Part shown: positions 16,415 through 24,522 of the stretch, piece after piece | Layout of the letters: every line of letters starts with the position of its first letter | Position numbering within the stretch: position 1 is the stretch's first letter | Source: Bacillota bacterium | GTDB taxonomy: Bacteria > Bacillota > Clostridia > Tissierellales > Sedimentibacteraceae | DNA: 34,940 nucleotides | Direction of reading: 5' to 3' | Assembly (NCBI GenBank): GCA_023453025.1 | Contig: JAEXUD010000012.1 | Location: 1 to 34,940 of the forward strand | The notes under the pieces: generated by a model | Seen by the model: only the letters and a program-made list of their open reading frames with translations | The model's database searches: none | Told to the model about the DNA's origin: nothing | Made by a program: the position numbers and the translations under genes

Positions 16415-17260
16415 ATGAGTATAAAAACCAAATCCATATTGTTTATGTTTTTTTCTGCATTCACCTTTTCATCGATGCAAATAATTGTCAAGCTTCTGCC
16501 TGCAATACCGCTGATGGAAAAAGTGTTTTTCAGAAATTTTGTAAGTTTATTGATATCATTTATTATTCTCAAGAAAAACAATTTAAGTTATTTTGGAAAT
16601 AAAGAAAACAGAAAATATCTGTTCTTCCGATATTTATTCGGATTTACAGGCATTATACTGTTTTTTTATGCCACAACACAGATGCTGGCAGCTGACGCTG
16701 CAATACTTAACAAACTTTCACCTGTATTTGTAATTATTTTAGCTCACTCTTTTCTTAAAGAAAAGGTTGATAAAATAAAAATTATAGTCCTGATACTTTC
16801 TATACTTGGAGCCCTATTAGTCATAAAACCTCAATTTAATTCATCAATGGTTCCGGCTGCTGCCGGTTTCGTTTCAGCCATACTCTCAGGTGCAGCTTAT
16901 ATTTTTATCACTATGATTGGCGACAGGGAAAGCATTTATACTACTGTTTTTTGTTTTTCATTATTATCAACACTCAGCTGCATACCATTCTTTTTTATAA
17001 GCTTTATCATGCCTGATTTTTATGAATTTATTTTGCTTATATTGCTGGGATTACTTGCTGCTTTGGGGCAAATAGCATTAACCTCTGCATACAACGGGTG
17101 TGAAGCCTCAGAGGTCTCTGTTTATGATTATTCAAATATTATTTTTTCAACCTTGCTTGCATATTTGTTTTTGTCGGAGATACCTGATATGCTGAGCATA
17201 TTGGGAGGCTTGTTAATAATTTCAGCCTCTTTGATTTTATTTATTAACACTAAAAAATAA
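16415..17260 (+). CDS. EamA-family (DMT superfamily) membrane transporter
   Basis: 281 residues with about ten hydrophobic segments arranged as two EamA repeats, e.g. SILFMFFSAFTFSSMQIIVK at the start, ADAAILNKLSPVFVIILAHS in the first half and YDYSNIIFSTLLAYLFLSEI in the second. The paired motif (A)ILN-LSPVF and the LxExP near the end of each half are typical. Such proteins export or import small metabolites; the substrate is not readable from sequence. ATG 16415 follows GGGTGAC by 3 nt, a rather tight spacing. The gene is convergent with the Lrp-type regulator, 7 nt away. Confidence 0.85.
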   Translation: MSIKTKSILFMFFSAFTFSSMQIIVKLLPAIPLMEKVFFRNFVSLLISFIILKKNNLSYFGNKENRKYLFFRYLFGFTGIILFFYATTQMLAADAAILNKLSPVFVIILAHSFLKEKVDKIKIIVLILSILGALLVIKPQFNSSMVPAAAGFVSAILSGAAYIFITMIGDRESIYTTVFCFSLLSTLSCIPFFFISFIMPDFYEFILLILLGLLAALGQIALTSAYNGCEASEVSVYDYSNIIFSTLLAYLFLSEIPDMLSILGGLLIISASLILFINTKK

Positions 17261-17267
17261 AGAAAAA

Positions 17268-17693
17268 TTAAATTTCCTTCCCTTCTATAGGGCTTGACAT
17301 TATTATGAAGGTTTCCGTGTTGCCATAAAATTGTATTTTACCCACAAGCTCCTCCAAGTGTGACATTTCCCTTAAGTATGCTTTCATAATCATGCTGTGA
17401 GGTCCCGTAACGTGATGGCACTCAACTATCTCTTCTGCCTTTCTTGCAAATTCCAGAAATGATACCTGTTTTTCAGGCTTTATTGATGCGTTTATAAGAA
17501 CACATATTGGTTTACCTACTTTTTCATTATTTATAACTGCCTTGTATCTCTCAATAACACCATCGTCTTCAAGCCTTTTAACTCTTTCAGCAACAGCCGG
17601 AGGGCTTAGGGATACCTCCTTACCTAATTCCTTCATCGAAATTCTTCCATCCTGCTGTAAAATGCTGATAATTTTTGAGTCTGTCTGATCCAT
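17268..17693 (-). CDS. Lrp/AsnC-family transcriptional regulator
   Basis: 141 residues. N-terminal winged helix-turn-helix (1-60: MDQTDSKIISILQQDGRIS, recognition helix around SPPAVAERVKRLED) and C-terminal RAM ligand-binding domain (about 65-138, with VTGPHSMIMKAYL). Lrp/AsnC proteins sense amino acids or related metabolites and often control neighbouring genes. It is divergent from the carboxyltransferase gene at 18059 across 365 bp, so that gene and itself are the likely local targets. The ribosome binding site is AAGGCGG. Confidence 0.92.
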   Translation of the reverse strand: MDQTDSKIISILQQDGRISMKELGKEVSLSPPAVAERVKRLEDDGVIERYKAVINNEKVGKPICVLINASIKPEKQVSFLEFARKAEEIVECHHVTGPHSMIMKAYLREMSHLEELVGKIQFYGNTETFIIMSSPIEGKEI

Positions 17694-18058
17694 CGTTCTA
17701 CCGCCTTGTTTTATTAGTTATAATTCAAAAACATCTTTTTATTTATTTGTGTTTTGCAAAATACCCTTTTTATAATTATGTACAAATTCATTTAACCATG
17801 TTATTATACTATCAAAATTAACAGGATGCAAGATAAATTAAAAATTCTAAAATTTTAATAGTTTTAATATCAAAATATTTTATTTTCAAATAATTATATA
17901 CAAAGTTAATTTTGTGTGATATTATATCATATATACATAGACTGTTTCAAGAAAAAGCTTGATATAATACGTCAAATCAATTGATTTTACAATTATATCA
18001 AAGGATATTAAAGAAAATATTGATAATAATAATAAAGATTTATTTAAGCGGAGGTATT
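17694..18058. other. A+T-rich divergent control region between Lrp-type gene and carboxyltransferase gene
   Basis: No coding sequence is supported. The region is extremely A+T-rich with many A- and T-tracts (e.g. AAAATTCTAAAATTTTAATAG near 17840), the sort of DNA Lrp-family proteins often bind. It includes the extended -10 promoter at 17960-17968. An open frame from 17981 in phase with the carboxyltransferase is not believed to be its N-terminus, because the strong ribosome binding site lies right before 18059. Confidence 0.5.
17960..17968 (+). promoter_or_regulatory. Extended -10 promoter for the carboxyltransferase gene
   Basis: TGATATAAT: a perfect TATAAT at 17963-17968 with a TGn extension. 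The hexamer 17 bp upstream (GACTGT) is a poor -35 box. Start of transcription would be near 17975, giving an untranslated leader of about 84 nt. Confidence 0.5.
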
Positions 18059-19426
18059 ATGTCTAAACTAAAAATAACCGAAACATCCCTTAGAGACGGA
18101 CATCAATCTTTGATTGCAACGAGACTGACTACAGATGAAATATTGCCTATATTAAAAGAAATGGATAATGCAGGATTTTATTCAATGGAGGTATGGGGCG
18201 GCGCAACATTTGATGCATGCCTGAGATATCTGAATGAGGATCCTTGGGAGAGACTTAGAAAAATCAGAGCAAATGTTAAAAACACAAAGCTTCAAATGCT
18301 TTCAAGAGGTCAAAATCTTCTTGGTTATAAAAATTATCCGGATGACATAGTTGAAAGATTTTTAAGAAACGCAATTTACGAGGGAATTGACATTGTAAGG
18401 GTGTTTGATGCCCTCAATGACATCAGAAACCTTCAAAAATCAATTGAGGTTATCAAAAAAGAGGGTGCTCACTGCCAATGCGCAATATCATATACAACAA
18501 GCCCTGTACATACTACAGAATATTATATCAAATTAATAAAGAGCTTTGAAAGTGCGGGAGCCGACTCAATCTGTATAAAGGATATGTCCGGTATACTTTT
18601 GCCATATCAGGCACACAGCTTAGTTAAAGCTATAAAAGAGGTTACAAGTCTTCCTCTGGAGTTTCATACTCACTGCACCAGCGGTGTTGCTCAGATGTCA
18701 ATGCTTAAGGCAATTGAAGCAGGAGTTGATATAGTAGATACTGCAATATCACCTTTATCGTCAGGAACGTCACAGCCTGCAACAGAATCACTGGCTTTAA
18801 GCTTAATCGGCACTGAAACTGATCCTGAGCTTAATATTGACAGCCTGAACAGGACAGCAGAGTTTTTCAAGGACATTATGAAAAAATACCAGGAAAACGG
18901 AACCTACAACATCAAGGTTCTTATGACTGAGCCTAAGACACTGCAATACCAGATACCTGGCGGAATGCTTTCAAATTTAATATTGCAGATGAAATCACTA
19001 AATGCAAGTGATAAATATGACTTGGTATTGGCAGAGGTTCCAAGGGTCAGAGAAGACTTGGGATATCCTCCGTTAGTTACTCCAATGAGCCAGATGGTAG
19101 GCGCTCAGGCAGTGTTCAATGTTATATCAGGCGGACGATACAAAATTATACCTACCGAAATTAAAAATTACGTAAAGGGTATGTATGGCAGAACTGCTGC
19201 TCCAATCTCAGATGAAATAAAAAAGCTGATTATCGGCAATGATGAAGTTATAACAGTAAGACCTGCCGATTTATTAGCTGATGAATACGAAAAGATAAAG
19301 GCTGAAATAGGATACCTGGCCGGGTCAGAGCAGGACGTCCTGTCTTACGCATTGTTTCCGCAGGTTGCAAGAGACTATCTTGAAAGAAAAAACAATTCAG
19401 TTACTTATGATAATTTATATGCATAG
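18059..19426 (+). CDS. Oxaloacetate decarboxylase/pyruvate carboxylase-type carboxyltransferase subunit, no biotin domain
   Basis: 455 residues from ATG 18059, with GGAGG 4 nt upstream. It is a TIM barrel of the PYC/OadA/transcarboxylase 5S family: ETSLRDGHQS (metal ligand D13), ICIKDMSG with the usually carbamylated K174, and EFHTHCTSG with metal ligands H203 and H205. The C-terminal PYC_OADA domain follows (about 280-440, e.g. VTPMSQMVGAQAVFNV). The protein stops after it; the biotin-carrier domain with its MKM motif, which full OadA and PycB have, is absent, so a separate carrier protein would be needed. It transfers carboxyl groups between biotin and pyruvate/oxaloacetate in relatives. 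It stands alone between the Lrp gene and a terminator. Confidence 0.88.
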   Translation: MSKLKITETSLRDGHQSLIATRLTTDEILPILKEMDNAGFYSMEVWGGATFDACLRYLNEDPWERLRKIRANVKNTKLQMLSRGQNLLGYKNYPDDIVERFLRNAIYEGIDIVRVFDALNDIRNLQKSIEVIKKEGAHCQCAISYTTSPVHTTEYYIKLIKSFESAGADSICIKDMSGILLPYQAHSLVKAIKEVTSLPLEFHTHCTSGVAQMSMLKAIEAGVDIVDTAISPLSSGTSQPATESLALSLIGTETDPELNIDSLNRTAEFFKDIMKKYQENGTYNIKVLMTEPKTLQYQIPGGMLSNLILQMKSLNASDKYDLVLAEVPRVREDLGYPPLVTPMSQMVGAQAVFNVISGGRYKIIPTEIKNYVKGMYGRTAAPISDEIKKLIIGNDEVITVRPADLLADEYEKIKAEIGYLAGSEQDVLSYALFPQVARDYLERKNNSVTYDNLYA

Positions 19427-19458
19427 AAAAAGCTCTCTGCGGCTGCAGAGAGCTTTTT
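19427..19458. terminator. Bidirectional rho-independent terminator
   Basis: AAAAAGCTCTCTGC (19427-19440), loop GGCT, GCAGAGAGCTTTTT (19445-19458): a perfect 14-bp stem with T-runs on both strands. It fills exactly the gap between the stop codons of the convergent carboxyltransferase gene (19426) and D-2-hydroxyacid dehydrogenase gene (19459). Confidence 0.95.
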
Positions 19459-20385
19459 CTACTTATTAAAATATTCAACTACATTCTCGGCAGCAATCAA
19501 ACTTACATTATTAACCGCTTCAAAGGAATACATTCCCATATGGGGAGTTATAGTAACCTGTGATAAAGCAGTCAGCGGGTTATTATCTTTAATCGGTTCT
19601 TGTTCCAATACATCCAATCCTGCGCCTGCTATGTGTCCATTCATGATGCTTTGTACAAGTGCTTCTTCATTGACTATTCCGCCTCTTGAAGTATTTATTA
19701 TGAAACTGCCCTTTTTCATAAATTTAATTTCTCTGCCTGCAATTAAATTTATTGTATTGTTGTTCAACGGAACGTGTATTGACAAAAAGTCAGCTGATAT
19801 TAAGACCTCTTCAAATGATACCAATTTCGCGTATCCTTTAAATTCATCCGGCAGCTCTGTTACAAAAGGATCGTATATGAATACCTTCATTGAGAATCCG
19901 GCTGCCCTTCTGGCCATATTTTTCCCAATTTCTCCGAATCCTATAATTGAAATATTTTTACCGTAGACATCAACACCTATAATCCTGGACCATCTGCCAT
20001 TTTTAACACTGTTTGCAGCGTATGATGTTTTCCTGGCTACATCTAAAATTAATGAAAATGCTAAATCAGCAACGGCATTTGAATTAACGGCAGGCACATT
20101 TGTTACCTTGATACCATATTTCTCTGTTACAGCAAGGTCAATATTGTCAAGCCCGGCACCATGCTTGCTGACTATTTTTAAATCCGGCGCACCTTTAACA
20201 GCTTCTTCTGTCAGCTTATGGGCGCCGATTATTAATGCATCGCATGAGCTTAATCGTCGTCGGAATTCTGTTTCATCATATTCATTATTATAAATTTCAA
20301 CTTCGAAGCCTGCGTCTTTAAGTATTTTTACAGGCTCCTCGCTTACTTGTCCAAATGATCTTGAAGTAATTAATATTTTCTTCAT
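19459..20385 (-). CDS. D-2-hydroxyacid dehydrogenase (phosphoglycerate dehydrogenase-like), last gene of the dehydratase operon
   Basis: 308 residues from ATG 20385 (GGGTGG lies 7-8 nt upstream; the in-frame ATG at 20400 lacks a site). It has the NAD-binding GFGEIG (149-154) with aspartate D172 after the second strand, which indicates NAD(H). The catalytic set is complete: R234 (TSRGG), E263 (EQEP) and H282 (TPHMG). The short form without ACT domain suits a 2-oxoacid reductase or hydroxypyruvate-type enzyme rather than regulated serine synthesis. It would interconvert a 2-oxo acid and an (R)-2-hydroxyacid, which is the kind of substrate the CoA-transferase and dehydratase of this operon need. 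It lies 24 nt after the kinase-like gene. Confidence 0.88.
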   Translation of the reverse strand: MKKILITSRSFGQVSEEPVKILKDAGFEVEIYNNEYDETEFRRRLSSCDALIIGAHKLTEEAVKGAPDLKIVSKHGAGLDNIDLAVTEKYGIKVTNVPAVNSNAVADLAFSLILDVARKTSYAANSVKNGRWSRIIGVDVYGKNISIIGFGEIGKNMARRAAGFSMKVFIYDPFVTELPDEFKGYAKLVSFEEVLISADFLSIHVPLNNNTINLIAGREIKFMKKGSFIINTSRGGIVNEEALVQSIMNGHIAGAGLDVLEQEPIKDNNPLTALSQVTITPHMGMYSFEAVNNVSLIAAENVVEYFNK

Positions 20386-20409
20386 TCTTTTACCACCCAT
20401 TAAAATATT

Positions 20410-21405
20410 TTAAATGTTAATTACGGATATCAGCCCTTCAACAGCACAATTAAATTTGTTTCTGTTTATAGCCAAAACTTCTACACCCGTACATGGGAAA
20501 AGTTGTTTGATTGCTTCTTCATAAGTTACCAGCATATTTTCGTCGCCATATACAGCAATATATTTTATATCTTTCCATTTGTTTTTCATATTTTTTGCCA
20601 AAGCTTCTGCCGAAGAGCCATTAATAACTGCATTTAAGCAATCTCTTCTGATTTTATTATCACCAACATCAAAAACCTTCATTGCATGAACTATATACAT
20701 GGCTCTTGCAAGTCCATATTTTTTTAAATAGCTGCATCCCATGGTAACAGCGTTCATATCCACTTTTTCATCTGATTTAGCATCAACCGCTGTTGAACCT
20801 GATAATATTGTTGAAGAAGTAACAGCATGAAACAATTCTCCGGAAAAGGTTGAATAAATATCTAATATCGTCTCTCCTTCTAACATCAGTGAATGTGTAT
20901 GAGATCCGGGTATTATTACAATGTACTTTGAGGACTTCCATTTTTCCGGTATATGGCTGCAAATTCCCATTACTTCTATTTCTTCTCCGCGTACATTGTT
21001 AATATTCTCAATATTTTCAAATGAACCTGCAGCTTCAGTTGTTTTTAATCCGGGTATTAAATTTATATTTCGGTTAAAAGAAGTGCTTTCATAATATACA
21101 TGAATAGAATCTTTCATCTTACACTTATCAATCGGTGTTACTGCATGCGGAATTTCAACTAATCCATAAGGACTTGTTATCATCCCGGAAGCATAAATGT
21201 TGCTTATATCACTGTCATTTAGACCAGAGTTTATCAGTAGTGAATCATAGATATTTTTCATACCACTTATGAGGATGGTATTATCATTATGAATAGAAAC
21301 ATCTTTTGAACCAATATCTTTCTTATAAACTCCTATTATTTTTTTATCTTCTACCAAATACCCTCTTGTTTTACTGGTGCCGCAGTCAAAATAAACGATA
21401 TACAT
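20410..21405 (-). CDS. 2-keto-3-deoxygalactonokinase (DgoK)-like sugar-acid kinase
   Basis: 331 residues from ATG 21405, which has GGAGG 6 nt upstream; the stop of the preceding lyase gene is one base away, so the pair is coupled. The ATPase fold starts at DCGTSKTRGY (7-16). RGEE (139-142), PGSHTHS (166-172; PGTHSKW in typical DgoK) and SGELF (188-192) are the DgoK family motifs. DgoK phosphorylates 2-keto-3-deoxygalactonate. The change in the PGTHSKW loop and the unusual setting leave the true substrate open. Together with a UxaA-like dehydratase and a DapA-type lyase it points to a 2-keto-3-deoxy acid intermediate. Confidence 0.75.
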   Translation of the reverse strand: MYIVYFDCGTSKTRGYLVEDKKIIGVYKKDIGSKDVSIHNDNTILISGMKNIYDSLLINSGLNDSDISNIYASGMITSPYGLVEIPHAVTPIDKCKMKDSIHVYYESTSFNRNINLIPGLKTTEAAGSFENIENINNVRGEEIEVMGICSHIPEKWKSSKYIVIIPGSHTHSLMLEGETILDIYSTFSGELFHAVTSSTILSGSTAVDAKSDEKVDMNAVTMGCSYLKKYGLARAMYIVHAMKVFDVGDNKIRRDCLNAVINGSSAEALAKNMKNKWKDIKYIAVYGDENMLVTYEEAIKQLFPCTGVEVLAINRNKFNCAVEGLISVINI

Positions 21406-21406
21406 A

Positions 21407-22318
21407 CTAAGCCTCCAAGCTTGCAATCTGCTTCAATGCATTGTCTATACAATCCTTTATAGCCGTAATTTTATCCGGCTTATCATCATAAGATACAGTT
21501 AATGGCAATCTTGTATATCCGGAGTCAAATCCTCTTGCTTTTAATGAAATATGAGATGATGCAACACTGTTTCCTGTTTTGATTTTTGATGCTAAATCAC
21601 TGCATATCTGATATATTTTAACTGCTTTTTCATAATCCGTGAATGAATGCTTATACAGTGATACTACAATTTCAGGTGTATAATTGCACATCCCTGCAAT
21701 CATTGTATCTATGCCGAGCTTTTGAAATGCAAGCCATCCTGTGGTTGTACCAGAAATATATTTAAAGCTCCTGTTATTTATTTCATTGTTGTTAATTATG
21801 GATGTAGACAGCTGTATATTGACTGAACTGTCTTTTATTCCTGCTATGCCCACATCTTCTAATCTTTTTACCAGTTTATAAGTAACAGGCATTCCGGTTA
21901 CGTCAGGATTGTTATATGCAAAAACAGGAATTTCAGCAGCATGTACCAATGCATTATAATAATTTAGCATTTCATCTTCAGTATATTTATAATTGTAGGG
22001 ACCTATTGCACTGACTGCATCTACTCCGCACTCAGCAGCAGCTTTGGTCAAATATATTGAAGATGCTGTGTCAGGGCATCCGGTATGTGCAATAACAAAT
22101 GCTCCGGCATAATCAAGAGAAGCCTGTTTTGCAAGCTTAAACATTGTTATTCTTTCGTTCAGGTTCATTAAATAACCTGATCCATAAGTTCCTGTAACAA
22201 AAAGACCGTGAACTCCCTTGCTTAGTATCCAATCCATGTGCCATTTGCATTTTTCAATATCTATATTTCCTTCTTCAGTAAAAAAAGTTAAATTAGGAGC
22301 AATTATACCTTTAATCAA
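21407..22318 (-). CDS. DapA/N-acetylneuraminate lyase-family Schiff-base aldolase
   Basis: About 303 residues. I choose TTG 22318 because AAGGTG (22330-22325) is 6 nt upstream; the in-frame GTG 22327 is part of that site. TIM barrel with Schiff-base lysine K162 (GIKDSS) and tyrosine Y135 (AYNNPDVTG). The pyruvate carboxylate loop, GTTGE or GSTGE in most members, is GTYGS (43-47) here. Family members cleave or condense pyruvate with aldehydes (KDG aldolase, 4-hydroxy-2-oxoglutarate aldolase, NanA, DapA); biosynthetic DapA is unlikely in this operon. Likely it forms or splits a 4-hydroxy-2-oxo acid. It is coupled to the DgoK-like kinase and follows the CoA-transferase after a hairpin. Confidence 0.8.
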   Translation of the reverse strand: MIKGIIAPNLTFFTEEGNIDIEKCKWHMDWILSKGVHGLFVTGTYGSGYLMNLNERITMFKLAKQASLDYAGAFVIAHTGCPDTASSIYLTKAAAECGVDAVSAIGPYNYKYTEDEMLNYYNALVHAAEIPVFAYNNPDVTGMPVTYKLVKRLEDVGIAGIKDSSVNIQLSTSIINNNEINNRSFKYISGTTTGWLAFQKLGIDTMIAGMCNYTPEIVVSLYKHSFTDYEKAVKIYQICSDLASKIKTGNSVASSHISLKARGFDSGYTRLPLTVSYDDKPDKITAIKDCIDNALKQIASLEA

Positions 22319-22345
22319 AAAATTCACCTTCTTATTACAATATTA

Positions 22346-22378
22346 ATATAGGCAATAGTCTCGTTCTATTGCCTATAT
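22346..22378 (-). terminator. Intra-operon hairpin (weak terminator or RNA processing element)
   Basis: ATATAGGCAATAG (22346-22358), loop of 7 nt, CTATTGCCTATAT (22366-22378): a perfect 13-bp stem between the CoA-transferase stop (22387) and the lyase start (22318). On the minus strand it is followed by TAATATTGT, not a proper T-run, so it probably lowers or partitions expression of the three downstream genes rather than ending the operon. Confidence 0.55.
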
Positions 22379-22386
22379 ATGATTTG

Positions 22387-23691
22387 TTACTCACCAATAC
22401 TTTTATAATATTTATAGAATTCTTCTTCTAATTGTGCTCTGAATTTAGGGTCTGCGATTCCTATAAGCAGTCTCGCTCTTTCTCTGATTGGTTTTCCGAA
22501 TAAATGAGCTGCACCATACTCTGTAACTACATAATGTACATCCTGTCTTGTAGTAGTAACAGGAGTTCCGGGCTTTAATGCCGCAACTATTCTTGAAACT
22601 GTTCCATTTTTTGCCGTAGCCGGAAGTGCAATTATCGGTCTTCCGTTTGTAGATTGTTCTGCTCCGCGAAGGAAGTCTAATTGACCGCCTACGCCGCTGA
22701 ATGTTTTATGTCCTATAGAATCAGCTACGACTTGTCCCATCAAGTCAACTTCAAGAGCTGAATTAATTGCTACCATGTTATCATTTTGAGCAATAACTGC
22801 CACATCATTTGTATAATCAACAGGTTTGAGGCAAATCATATTATTCCTGTCTACAAAATCATACACTTCTCTTGTTCCCTGTATGAATGTTGCAATAATT
22901 TTTCCCTTATTGATTGTTTTCTTAGAACCGTTAACTACTCCCGATTCAACCAGTGGAATAAGATTGTCGGAAAATACTTCCGAATGTATTCCCAAGTCCT
23001 TCTTGTCAGCTAAAAATTTCAGTATTGCATTAGGTATTTTTCCCTGTCCCATTTGTAACGTATCACCGTCTTTAATCAGTCTCGCTATGTTATATCCTAT
23101 TTTTTCAGATATCGGATCGCTTTCAATTAAAGGAATTTCATATAAATCTTCGTCATATTCTACAAAGTGGTCTATTTCAGACACATGAATCAGCGTATCA
23201 CCGCAAATATACGGTACCTTCTTGTTTACCTGTGCAATAGTTACACGTGCCTTTTCAACAGCTACTCTTGTTTGGTCACAGGAAGTTCCCATATTCACAT
23301 AACCATTTTCATCCGGTGGTGTGCAGCTGATCATTGCTACATCACATTTAACACGACCTTCACGAATAGCTCTTGGCTGTGCATAAAAATGAATAGGTAC
23401 AAACTCGCCTTGACCGCTTTGAATACATTTTCTGTTGTTTTTTCCTAAGAAAAAGCTTATGTTGATAAAGTGACCCGCGTATTCCGTATTTGCATATGGT
23501 GCATCTCCGATGTTAAGGCCCTGCCATATCTCAACTCCTTCTAATTCATCCTTTCTCGCCATCAGTGCATTAATAAGATGCTTTGGTTCTGCAGCCGCAT
23601 GTGCCGGAACTATTCCGTCACCGGATTTTACAGCCTTCACAGCTTCTTCTGCAGTAGTTAATCTTGATTGATATATCTGTCTCCAATCCAT
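22387..23691 (-). CDS. Acetyl-CoA-dependent CoA-transferase (4-hydroxybutyrate/butyryl-CoA:acetate family)
   Basis: 434 residues with AGGAG 7 nt before ATG. Two-domain fold of the 4-hydroxybutyrate CoA-transferase (AbfT/Cat2) family. The catalytic glutamate is E238 in HSEVFSD, the same position as in the Clostridium aminobutyricum enzyme as I recall it. The CoA-contacting motif GVGGQLDF is at 333-340. The enzyme forms a glutamyl-CoA thioester and transfers CoA from acetyl-CoA or another acyl-CoA to a free acid. In this operon the natural acceptor is the 2-hydroxyacid that the dehydratase then uses. Known hydroxyacid activators of Stickland pathways (HadA, FldA) are family III, so a 4HB-type transferase here is a little unusual. 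Confidence 0.88.
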   Translation of the reverse strand: MDWRQIYQSRLTTAEEAVKAVKSGDGIVPAHAAAEPKHLINALMARKDELEGVEIWQGLNIGDAPYANTEYAGHFINISFFLGKNNRKCIQSGQGEFVPIHFYAQPRAIREGRVKCDVAMISCTPPDENGYVNMGTSCDQTRVAVEKARVTIAQVNKKVPYICGDTLIHVSEIDHFVEYDEDLYEIPLIESDPISEKIGYNIARLIKDGDTLQMGQGKIPNAILKFLADKKDLGIHSEVFSDNLIPLVESGVVNGSKKTINKGKIIATFIQGTREVYDFVDRNNMICLKPVDYTNDVAVIAQNDNMVAINSALEVDLMGQVVADSIGHKTFSGVGGQLDFLRGAEQSTNGRPIIALPATAKNGTVSRIVAALKPGTPVTTTRQDVHYVVTEYGAAHLFGKPIRERARLLIGIADPKFRAQLEEEFYKYYKSIGE

Positions 23692-23733
23692 TCTAATTCT
23701 CCTAATTTATGTTTTATTAATGTGTAAATGTAA

Positions 23734-24510
23734 TTATTTATTATTTATTTTTTCAAAAGCAAACACTGCTGCTCCAATAGCACCGGCTGCTTGTGTATGT
23801 GGCGCCGCTATTACCTTGCTGCCTAATTCAACACCTAAAATATTAACCATATTATTATTAAGAGCGACTCCTCCGGTCATGGCTATTACCGGTTCAAATC
23901 CAACTCTGCTGCACATTCCCATTATTCTTTTTGCAATTGATAAATGCGCTCCTCTTGCCACATCTTCAATTGCGGCACCTGATGCTAATCGAGAAATAAC
24001 TTCACTTTCTGCAAATACAGTGCACACACTGCTTATTGGTATATCGTTCTTTGCCTTATCTGCAAGCTCAGACAGCTCACCAATCCTGCAACCGAGTACT
24101 CTTGCCATTACCTCTAAAAACCTGCCGGTACCTGCTGCACATTTTTCATTCATTACAAAGTTTTTTACTTTTCCGTCTTGGTCTATCTTTATAACCTTTG
24201 CATCTTGTCCGCCTATATCAATAATGGTTTTTACACCCTTCATCAGAAAAGAAACACCCTTTGCATGACAGCTGATTTCTGTTATTTGGCTGTCGGCGTC
24301 ACGGAATGTCACTCTGCCATATCCGGTAGCAATAGTATAAGTAATATCTTCTCTGCTTACATTTGCTGACATAAGCACATTTTTCAAAGCTTCTTCCGGT
24401 CCCTTGGTACCTGTTCCCATATTAACTACACTGGTTGCAACAAGCTCCTTATTATTATTTATTATTGCAGCCTTGGATGACGATGACCCGATGTCGATTC
24501 CTAAATACAT
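23734..24510 (-). CDS. ATP-dependent activase of 2-hydroxyacyl-CoA dehydratase (HadI/HgdC-like)
   Basis: 258 residues, typical for the family. The ASKHA ATPase fold starts with GIDIGSSSSK (4-13) and has DIGGQDAK (98-105). Cysteines C124 (NEKCAAGTG) and C163 (SVCTVFAESE) match those that hold the single [4Fe-4S] cluster between two subunits of the homodimer. The protein uses ATP hydrolysis to push one low-potential electron from ferredoxin into the dehydratase, and it is extremely oxygen sensitive. It starts 12 nt after the small dehydratase subunit gene, behind GGGGG. Confidence 0.93.
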   Translation of the reverse strand: MYLGIDIGSSSSKAAIINNNKELVATSVVNMGTGTKGPEEALKNVLMSANVSREDITYTIATGYGRVTFRDADSQITEISCHAKGVSFLMKGVKTIIDIGGQDAKVIKIDQDGKVKNFVMNEKCAAGTGRFLEVMARVLGCRIGELSELADKAKNDIPISSVCTVFAESEVISRLASGAAIEDVARGAHLSIAKRIMGMCSRVGFEPVIAMTGGVALNNNMVNILGVELGSKVIAAPHTQAAGAIGAAVFAFEKINNK

Positions 24511-24522
24511 ATATTTTCCCCC

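Noticed and set aside
17981..18058. Extended N-terminus of the carboxyltransferase
   Set aside because: The extension is A+T-rich and unlike the family; GGAGG is placed right before ATG 18059.
21407..22318. Biosynthetic DapA (lysine pathway)
   Set aside because: The operon contains no lysine genes, and the GTYGS loop departs from DapA; an aldolase role fits better.
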